A stretch of 64,000 nucleotides of DNA from Streptomyces melanogenes. Lineage in GTDB: Bacteria; Actinomycetota; Actinomycetes; Streptomycetales; Streptomycetaceae. Position numbers and translations under genes: made by a program. Below the pieces are notes generated by a model. The model was given only the letters and a program-made list of their open reading frames with translations, searched no databases and had not been told where the DNA came from. How positions within the stretch are numbered: the first letter of the stretch is position 1; each line of letters starts with the position of its first letter. Positions 58,330 to 64,000 of this stretch are shown one piece after another. The stretch spans positions 1-64,000 of the forward strand of contig NZ_BMTS01000019.1 in NCBI RefSeq assembly GCF_014649795.1, given 5' to 3'.

Positions 58330-58565
58330 AGCGCCTTGCCCAGATGGGCCTCTATGAGTCCCGGCGAGTCGGAGACGAGCACCAGAACGTTGCCGGTGCG
58401 AAACGCTGTCTGCTGGACGACTTGATGCGGTCGGCCGCGGACTTGGACAGGATGAGCTCGCGCAGCGTCACGTTGGTGCGCCAGTACACCGCAGACCAGC
58501 AGCGCCCGGTCCTCCAGCCCCCTGCTTCCACGGCTGGCCTCGGCGGACCGCGTCTGCCCCTTCAC
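58330..58565 (-). pseudogene. IS5-family transposase relic
   Basis: Minus-strand pieces AEASRGSRGLEDRALLV, then (other frame) VYWRTNVTLRELILSKSAAD, RIKSS, then RQRF followed by a shifted TGNVLVLVSDSP match the segment of IS5/DDE_Tnp_4 transposases that normally reads YWRTNxTxRQLAxxFGVSKS, AADRII...LxxRKRF..DTV. The piece has at least two frameshifts and an internal deletion. It is a dead fragment. Confidence 0.7.
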
Positions 58566-58705
58566 GTGGCAGCATCGTGATCAGCTTGCCGCACTGGCGC
58601 GGGCTCGGGGCCTGGTGAACGGGACAGTCCAGGACGGTGCCAACGCCGTGATCACACCAGACACGGCGATACCTCACACGGTTCCCGCCGGTACCGGCGT
58701 GCTGA

Positions 58706-59095
58706 TCACTCGCTGGACAGGCGCAGATCCCCGGACCAGGTGTCGCACCGGACACGGCCGGAGCCGAAAGTGATCTCCAGTGCGATCCGTCCGAGATCCG
58801 GGTCCGTTTCTTCGCGTACCGCCAGGACCGTTGCGCCGAGGTGGTCCGCGAAAGGGGTCTCGCCGTCAGCTGGCGCCACCTGGATGCGGCCCGGCTCCGC
58901 CATCGCGTATCCCTCGAAAGGGAGCCATGTCTGTACGATCAGGCACCATTCCGACCCGGTCGTGACGTGGGTGGCGGTCTCCTCGCCGTCGATCAGCCAC
59001 ACATCCAGCGGTCCGGACCGCGGCTCCGTGCCGTACAGGTGCCACGATGCCAGCACTCGTTTAAGGCGTCGCCCGACCAGGTAATCAGGAAGCAT
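58706..59095 (-). CDS. Hypothetical protein
   Basis: 129 residues from ATG 59095 (MLPDYLVGRRLKRVLASWHL); an ATG at 59140 would add 15 residues. Alpha/beta protein with GPLDVWLIDGEETATHVTTG, SEWCLIVQTWLPFEGYAMAE, TVLAVREETDPDLGRIALEI and TFGSGRVRCDTWSGDLRLS. No known motif, no membrane segment. Conserved-looking codon use and composition support a real gene. Confidence 0.65.
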   Translation of the reverse strand: MLPDYLVGRRLKRVLASWHLYGTEPRSGPLDVWLIDGEETATHVTTGSEWCLIVQTWLPFEGYAMAEPGRIQVAPADGETPFADHLGATVLAVREETDPDLGRIALEITFGSGRVRCDTWSGDLRLSSE

Positions 59096-59207
59096 GCCGG
59101 CCCCGTGCAACGGGCACTCGTTCCACCGCTTCGACTCCACCCAGCGACCGTACCGTCAGACAAAGCCCCAGCTCACGCGCTTATACAGGACAGTCTTCAG
59201 ACGGCAC

Positions 59208-62200
59208 TTAGGCCTTGCGGGCGTTGAGGAGTTCGTCGATGAGTTGTTCCGTCTCGGTCTCCAGGGAGCAGCCGAGTGTCTGGTTGACGTGTTGGACGCG
59301 GGTGATGGCGGTATGCAGTCCCGAGCGGTTCCCACACGCTGCTTCCAGCCGGATCCAGGCCCGGTACAGAACCTCGGCCGATTCATCGACGCCGAGGCCG
59401 GTCACGATGGCGTGGCGTGCGGCGGTCAGGTCGTGGTGTGGGCCTTGGGGGGTGCGGTGGGTGGTCACGGTGTGGGCGACGTCGATGATCCGGGTAAGCA
59501 TCTCCTGCTGCAAGGGCTCGGCCCACGGCGGCGGCTGGCCGCCGAACGGCGTGCCTCGTACCAGTGCCAGTGCCGCTTCCAGGTCGGCGAGGCCTGCCGG
59601 TCCCATCGGCAGTGCGCGTTCGGAGAGGCGCAGGAAGTGGCTCCAGTCGCAGCGCACGCTTGGGGCGAGTTGGTAGGGGTCTTCGCGGGTCTTGCGTCGG
59701 GGGACGTAGAGGGTGCCGGAGGGGTCGCTGCCCAGGCAGCTGCGCAGGCCCTGGATCCGTGTGTTGAGGGTGCGCGTCGTCCACGGATGGCTGGGGTCCA
59801 TGTCGGCACACAGGACTTCGGCGCTGCGCCCGGGCCGGAAGTAGAGAAGTGCGGCGAGTTGCTGCAACTTCGGGCCGTGGCCGGTGTTGTCCACGCCCGT
59901 CACGTCCACCGGGCCGAGGACGCGGATCTCGGGGGCGTGCAGGTCGGGTGCGGTGCGGTCAGCCACCGTGGGAGGTCCCCCTTGCACGCCGGAGGCTGCG
60001 GGAGTGTCGCCTCGTGCCGCCCGCGGGTTGGTGAGGGCGGAAATGGGCGTCGGGGAGACGGGGGTCCGGGGAGCTGCTGCTTGGGCGCTCGGTTCGGCTT
60101 CGGCTTCGCGTGGCTGCGATGCCCTGGGGACGGTCTGGAGGCGGATCCCGGAGGGATTGGTGGTGGCGGCGAGCAGGGCCGGGAACACCTCGTCTGTGGC
60201 CTCTGTGGTCACTGTCGGCTTCGGACCTGGGGAAGTGGTGGCTTCGGGCACAGGGAGTTCCTGGGTTGGTGTCGGGTTGGTCTGCTGGATGGCGCCGGGC
60301 TCGTCCGGGACGTCCTTCCAGGCTCCTGCGGCCGGTTGAGGTGGCTGTCCGGAGGCTTTGAGGGCGTTGGCGATCTGCTGGTAGGCGGCGTGTTCCAGGC
60401 GCTGCACGGTGATCGTCGTGCCGGTGCAGTCCAGGGTCTGGGGGGCGTTGAGGGAAGCGTTGAGGGTTTCCGCCTGGGGGAAGTGGCCGCACGCCGTGTT
60501 CGCCGGGGCGATCAGTGTGACGGGGAGGGATCTGGCTGTGTCGAGGAGGTCAGCGAACTGCCAGGAGATGTCCGGGCCCAGCGCGGATGCGCACAGAAGC
60601 ACATAGGGATGATGCGCTGTGTCCGGTATCTGGTGTGTCTCCAGCAGTCGTTCGCTCAGGTCGCGCAGTGCATGGGTGGCTTGGCGCAGGTGGGTGATCC
60701 GCGCGGTGGGCAGCAGCTGTGGCAATTCCTCACCGAATCCGACGGTGACAATCTCGGCGCCTGCGGCCCACGGGCTCATGGCGAGTTCGAGGGCGAGGGA
60801 GGTACAGACCTCGGTGATGTGGAGTGGGGTGCCGTCCAGCAGGAGGGCGGGCAGCTGTGCGAGGTTGAGGAGCAGCAGGTCGCCCGCTGTGGTGCTGCCG
60901 ATGGTGACCAGTGTGGGATAGGGCGGCGGTATGTCCTGGGCGGCCTCTTCGTCCAGGAGGGTGGCGTCAGCGGGCAGGACCCACCAGCCGCCCTGTCCGG
61001 CGGTGAAGGGTGCTACTGGTTCCTGGGCCTGGTCCTCGGGCAGTACCTCGATGGTCCGGGTTCCGATCCGGGCGGCCCGCAGCGGTGGCAGCAGCGTGGT
61101 GTCGTCGTCCCGCTGGGCTAGGTGGTGGGCGAGGGTGCGCAGTGCCGCGTCCAGGCGGGGTGCGTCGTCTTTGTCGGCGGCTGCCGCCAACTGGGCCTCG
61201 GCAGTGGATGTCTGTGGCGCGATGGCGATTGTCTCGCCGGGTTTGCGGCGGCGGCGCTGCAGGGTGCGGCGCAGGGCGAGCGCGCTGGTGACAGCAGCCG
61301 CGAGCAGTGCGCCGGCGCCGAGCACGGTGCGTTGGTTCAGCGGGCTGCTGGCGGGAGCCGTCGCCGGGGTGGCCTGGCCCTGCGCGGTGGGCGGGGAGGT
61401 AGGGGTGCTGGACGATTGAGCTGGCGGCAGCGGCGCAGTGGTCGGGGACGTTGTACGGGCCCGGGGTGCGGTGGGGGTGCTGGTGGACGGCGATGCCTGC
61501 TCCCGCCCGGGCTGTGCCGGGCGCTGGGACGGCGGGCTGGCGGACGACGCGTGGGGAGCAGGCGCGTCGGTCTGGCTCGGCGCACGGCCGGCCCCGTCGC
61601 CTGGGCTCTGGGCCGGCTTCTGCGCAGCCTCGGGATTCTGGGTGGCTGGGGGAGCGGTCTGCCGATGACCGGTGTCGTCACCTCGGGTGTGGCCCTGAGA
61701 ATGTCGGGGCTGCTGGGTGCCGGGCACGGTCACCTGCTGACCCGGGTAGATGACGTCCGGGTTGGTAATCGCGGGCAGGCCATGCGGCTGGGGTGTACCC
61801 CGGCTGACTTCGAACAGGCGGGACCACTGGTTCCCGTCGCCGAGTTCCTCTGCCGCGATCCTCGACAGGGAGTCGCCCGGGTGGACCGTGACCGCGCGCT
61901 CGCCCCGCACCTGAGCAGGGGTGCTGTCCCCCCGCTGCGTACGGGCGCCCTCCGCCGCTTTGCCGGTCCCGGGCATCCGTAGCTGCCAGCCGGGCTGGAG
62001 GAAGCGGTTCGCCCGGAATGGTGTGCCGTCGGCCATGGTGCGCCCCTCGTTGAGCTCGGCGATCTCCCGCCACCGCTCGCCGTCGCCCAACTGCTGCTCG
62101 GCGATGCCCCACAGGCTCTGCGCGGGCCGCGTCTGTCGCACGGTGTACGTCGTGCTGGCTGCCGCCGTGGCCGCTTCGGGCGTCGTGCCGTCTTCGGTCT

Positions 62201-62666
62201 GAGTGGCCTGCGGTGCCGGGGTCTGCCCGGGCAGGCGGGCCGCCGTGGCGGTCTGCCCGGTGGGTGGGGTGGAGGCGAGGGCCGCGCTGGTGGGCAGGAG
62301 CGCCACGATGCTGCCGATCAGCAGGGCTGCGGCGCGCTGCGAGGCACCCATTCCGCGCGGGACATGCCAGGCACGGCCCCGCACCTGGGCGATGAGTTCG
62401 CGTACGGCGCAGAACGTGAACTGCCCCCACCCGGCCCAGCCGGCCGTGACGAGCAGCAGCAGGAACACCGCGCCGGTGTCCTGTCGGTCCAGCAGGTGTA
62501 CGACGTCGTCGTGGGTGGCAGCCCAGATGGCCGGGGTGGCCCACGCCAGCAACAGCGGCAGCCCGATGACCGTGGTCACTAGGGCCAGCAGACCCAGCAC
62601 GGCCGTGAGGACCCGCACCAGCGTGCGGCCCGGGGATGCGGCGTGCAGGGAGCTGGTGGTGCGCAT
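59208..62666 (-). CDS. Membrane LysM protein fused to SARP/BTAD-like domain
   Basis: 1152 residues from ATG 62666, overlapping the previous gene as TGATG. N-terminal spans (RVLTAVLGLLALVTTVIGLP, AVFLLLLVTAGWAGWGQFTF and AAALLIGSIVALLPTSAALA) precede two LysM modules (about 172-231: AQSLWGIAEQQLGDGERWRE; about 258-315: GDSLSRIAAEELGDGNQWSR). A 130-residue Pro/Thr-rich linker and another span (TVLGAGALLAAAVTSALALR) follow. The C-terminal 170 residues resemble a SARP winged helix and BTAD (IRVLGPVDVTGVDNTGHGPK, AWIRLEAACGNRSGLHTAIT). LysM binds peptidoglycan. Linked to TadE-type genes, it probably assists assembly or control of a Tad-like system. Confidence 0.85.
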   Translation of the reverse strand: MRTTSSLHAASPGRTLVRVLTAVLGLLALVTTVIGLPLLLAWATPAIWAATHDDVVHLLDRQDTGAVFLLLLVTAGWAGWGQFTFCAVRELIAQVRGRAWHVPRGMGASQRAAALLIGSIVALLPTSAALASTPPTGQTATAARLPGQTPAPQATQTEDGTTPEAATAAASTTYTVRQTRPAQSLWGIAEQQLGDGERWREIAELNEGRTMADGTPFRANRFLQPGWQLRMPGTGKAAEGARTQRGDSTPAQVRGERAVTVHPGDSLSRIAAEELGDGNQWSRLFEVSRGTPQPHGLPAITNPDVIYPGQQVTVPGTQQPRHSQGHTRGDDTGHRQTAPPATQNPEAAQKPAQSPGDGAGRAPSQTDAPAPHASSASPPSQRPAQPGREQASPSTSTPTAPRARTTSPTTAPLPPAQSSSTPTSPPTAQGQATPATAPASSPLNQRTVLGAGALLAAAVTSALALRRTLQRRRRKPGETIAIAPQTSTAEAQLAAAADKDDAPRLDAALRTLAHHLAQRDDDTTLLPPLRAARIGTRTIEVLPEDQAQEPVAPFTAGQGGWWVLPADATLLDEEAAQDIPPPYPTLVTIGSTTAGDLLLLNLAQLPALLLDGTPLHITEVCTSLALELAMSPWAAGAEIVTVGFGEELPQLLPTARITHLRQATHALRDLSERLLETHQIPDTAHHPYVLLCASALGPDISWQFADLLDTARSLPVTLIAPANTACGHFPQAETLNASLNAPQTLDCTGTTITVQRLEHAAYQQIANALKASGQPPQPAAGAWKDVPDEPGAIQQTNPTPTQELPVPEATTSPGPKPTVTTEATDEVFPALLAATTNPSGIRLQTVPRASQPREAEAEPSAQAAAPRTPVSPTPISALTNPRAARGDTPAASGVQGGPPTVADRTAPDLHAPEIRVLGPVDVTGVDNTGHGPKLQQLAALLYFRPGRSAEVLCADMDPSHPWTTRTLNTRIQGLRSCLGSDPSGTLYVPRRKTREDPYQLAPSVRCDWSHFLRLSERALPMGPAGLADLEAALALVRGTPFGGQPPPWAEPLQQEMLTRIIDVAHTVTTHRTPQGPHHDLTAARHAIVTGLGVDESAEVLYRAWIRLEAACGNRSGLHTAITRVQHVNQTLGCSLETETEQLIDELLNARKA

Positions 62667-63124
62667 CAGTGCCCTGGCCCTTCTGGGGCGGTGACGCCCT
62701 GCAGGAGGGTGGCCGTGGCGTGGCCGGTCACCGGCAGAGAGCCGATGCCCACCGCGGCGAGGAATTTCGTGGGGCAGGAGGCGGTGATCGTGACGGTGAG
62801 CGTCTTGCCGTCGCCGGACACGGTGGCCGTTCCGTTGGCACCGGCGGAGCGCAGGTACGCCTGGGCTGCCGCCTGTGCAGCCTGCGGTTCCACGACGGTC
62901 GCTGTCCCGCTGATCGCGGCGGCGGGGCTCAGGGCTTGCCCGCCCGCCCGGGCGGCTTCGCCGGCGAGGTAGTCGGCGCGTTCGGTTGCCCGCATCGTGC
63001 TGCCGCCGTCAACGGCGACGCCGATGATGCCGATCAGCGCGGTGACGCACACGGCGACGAATACGCTGACGCCACCCCGGTCGTCCCGTCGTGCGCGGCG
63101 CAGGCACCTGTGAGGGAAGTGCAT
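62666..63124 (-). CDS. Tad-type pilus assembly-like protein (TadG/Flp-N family)
   Basis: 152 residues from ATG 63124, overlapping the previous stop (TGATG). An N-terminal basic stretch and span (RDDRGGVSVFVAVCVTALIG, IIGVAVDGGSTMRATERADY) then AGEAARAGGQALSPAAAISG and a beta-rich tail ending LPVTGHATATLLQGVTAPEG. This is the short TadE/G-like protein (RGxxSVxxxx, GGxxxxAxxxAxxxAxEAARAG) found in streptomycete Tad loci. Membrane-anchored with an extracellular tail. Confidence 0.8.
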   Translation of the reverse strand: MHFPHRCLRRARRDDRGGVSVFVAVCVTALIGIIGVAVDGGSTMRATERADYLAGEAARAGGQALSPAAAISGTATVVEPQAAQAAAQAYLRSAGANGTATVSGDGKTLTVTITASCPTKFLAAVGIGSLPVTGHATATLLQGVTAPEGPGH

Positions 63125-63648
63125 CAGGCACCCCGTGTCGAAACAGCCGTGGGTTCGGCGGCAGCCGTGACTTGGGGATGGGGGAGGCCCAGGGCTCTTT
63201 GCCGGTACTGGTCCACTACCGAGGTCGCCGTCGCGGTGAGTGTTTTGGCTCCTGGCAGGCCCGGCAGCAGGAGGTCGGCCAGGGGGACCGTGCAGGTCAC
63301 GGTGACCGTGACGGTGCCGACCTGCCCGACGGGCACGCGCAGACCGCCGGTGTCGATGCTGACGCTGGTCGATGCGCACGCGATGCCCTGGTCCTGCAAG
63401 GACTCATCAGCCGCCGACCGTGCGGCACTTAGGGCCGCTGCGGCGGTGCGGTGGATCGAGGCTTCGCGCGCCGCATCCTGGGCCGCCGCGTCGATCTTCG
63501 CGCCGGAGGTGACGATCCGGCCGCCGGCGAGCGCCAGACACACGAACATGATCAATGCGGGGAGGATGATGGTCGCCTCGATCGCGGCGCTGCCCTCGTC
63601 ACCATGTCGTGTGCGGGCCCATTGGGCTGCGCATCGCGCCTGTTTCAC
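63124..63648 (-). CDS. TadE-family protein
   Basis: 174 residues from GTG 63648, overlapping the upstream gene as GTGA. The TadE signature GDEGSAAIEATIILPALIMF is followed by VCLALAGGRIVTSGAKIDAA, AQDAAREASIHRTAAAALSA, a single membrane span and an extracytoplasmic beta-rich domain (VPVGQVGTVTVTVTCTVPLA). TadE proteins are pseudopilin-like minor components of tight-adherence systems. Middle gene of the overlapping TadE series. Confidence 0.85.
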   Translation of the reverse strand: MKQARCAAQWARTRHGDEGSAAIEATIILPALIMFVCLALAGGRIVTSGAKIDAAAQDAAREASIHRTAAAALSAARSAADESLQDQGIACASTSVSIDTGGLRVPVGQVGTVTVTVTCTVPLADLLLPGLPGAKTLTATATSVVDQYRQRALGLPHPQVTAAAEPTAVSTRGA

Positions 63649-64000
63649 GGCCTTGCCACCCAGCGTTCCAGGGGCCCGGACGCTGACTGGGTCACCCGCA
63701 GACCCGGCACACCCGGCAGGATCGACGGGGCTGTGCCCGAAACCCGCACCCGCACACGCTGCCCGTCGGTGCTGGCTGCGACGCTGTAGCGGTGCAGGCT
63801 GTCCCCGGCGGTACGCGCCAGCACGTTGCGTGCCTGGGCCGCACCCTCGGCGGGGGTGGAGTGGTAGGCGCGGGCGGTGGTGAGGCCTTCACGGGCCGCG
63901 GTCAGGGCGATCTGGCGGGCGTAGTACCACAGGGAGGCCTGGATGACGGTGACCGTGGCGAGCAGCACGAACGGGAAGATGATCGCCATCTGAATGGCGG
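63645..64000 (-). CDS. TadE-family protein (N-terminus off-window)
   Basis: The frame is open to the right edge (read leftward: ...AIQMAIIFPFVLLATVTVIQ). The span continues and is followed by WYYARQIALTAAREGLTTAR, AYHSTPAEGAAQARNVLART and a beta-rich C-terminal domain ending in LERWVARP. It is a TadE-like pseudopilin, probably starting a little beyond 64000 and preceded by other tad genes not visible here. Confidence 0.8.
   Translation of the reverse strand, partial: AIQMAIIFPFVLLATVTVIQASLWYYARQIALTAAREGLTTARAYHSTPAEGAAQARNVLARTAGDSLHRYSVAASTDGQRVRVRVSGTAPSILPGVPGLRVTQSASGPLERWVARP

Noticed and set aside
59094-61121. 675-codon plus frame opposite the LysM/SARP gene
   Set aside because: Gly/Arg/Val-rich shadow without domains.

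Overview
The window is about 70% G+C with a very strong G/C third-codon bias. It is rich in families typical of Streptomyces: a SARP/BTAD regulator, a WhiJ/AbaA-like HATPase - DUF397 - XRE(DUF5753) trio, a DUF574-type methyltransferase, DUF2637 and DUF6233 proteins, and a TadE - LysM/SARP locus. It looks like an accessory, integration-prone chromosomal arm of a Streptomyces or close relative. All family calls were made by eye, without database searches.

Layout. 0-3.7 kb: a partial gene, an IS21 istB relic, a zinc-ribbon/J-domain protein, a set of four copies of an ACTCGTAACACG-like motif, and a Cys-cluster protein with a decayed copy of its 5' end upstream. 3.9-10.2 kb: hemerythrin-like protein, LLM-class flavin/F420 oxidoreductase, large SARP-ATPase regulator, PNPOx-like protein. 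10.4-11.4 kb: ISL3 and TPR relics. 11.5-14.1 kb: secreted HNH nuclease, DUF1877 gene, hypothetical. 14.4-19.4 kb: regulatory trio followed by a methyltransferase/sigma-like/XRE operon. 19.8-27.5 kb: secreted and membrane hypotheticals, a DUF4231 (SLATT-like) protein, and a sigma factor - tandem HTH operon that ends in a YgiT-type zinc protein.

The most remarkable part is a five-gene minus-strand operon (39735 down to 28055) in which neighbouring genes abut or overlap. In order it encodes an EAD1 + V8/trypsin-like protease, an EAD1 + STAND-type P-loop ATPase, a TPR-like solenoid protein, and two soluble proteins resembling the cytoplasmic domain of the flagellar/type III export-gate protein FlhA. 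The C-terminal third of the ATPase also reads as FlhA_C-like. No FlhA membrane domain or other flagellar gene is present. The EAD1 pairing suggests that the ATPase recruits and activates the protease; the FlhA_C-like proteins may be the scaffold or sensor. This is my candidate for an undescribed conflict or stress-response system.

40.6-46.4 kb is plasmid/ICE-like: a DUF2637 protein, small proteins, a frameshifted gene, DUF6233, a tiny orphan type I-E-style CRISPR array and an HTH protein. At 47170-56315 lies a complete Tn3-family transposon of 9146 bp, with roughly 53-bp inverted ends and a GATCC target duplication. It carries tnpA, a membrane NACHT-type NTPase, a nucleotidyltransferase of the lincosamide/aminoglycoside-modifying type, a beta-helix-repeat membrane protein, a tRNA-like sequence with an expanded anticodon loop, and a serine resolvase split by an in-frame TAG. 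After it come a secreted ricin-type lectin protein with a strong terminator, an IS5 relic, a hypothetical, and an overlapping operon of three TadE-like proteins and a LysM-membrane-SARP fusion that runs off the right edge.
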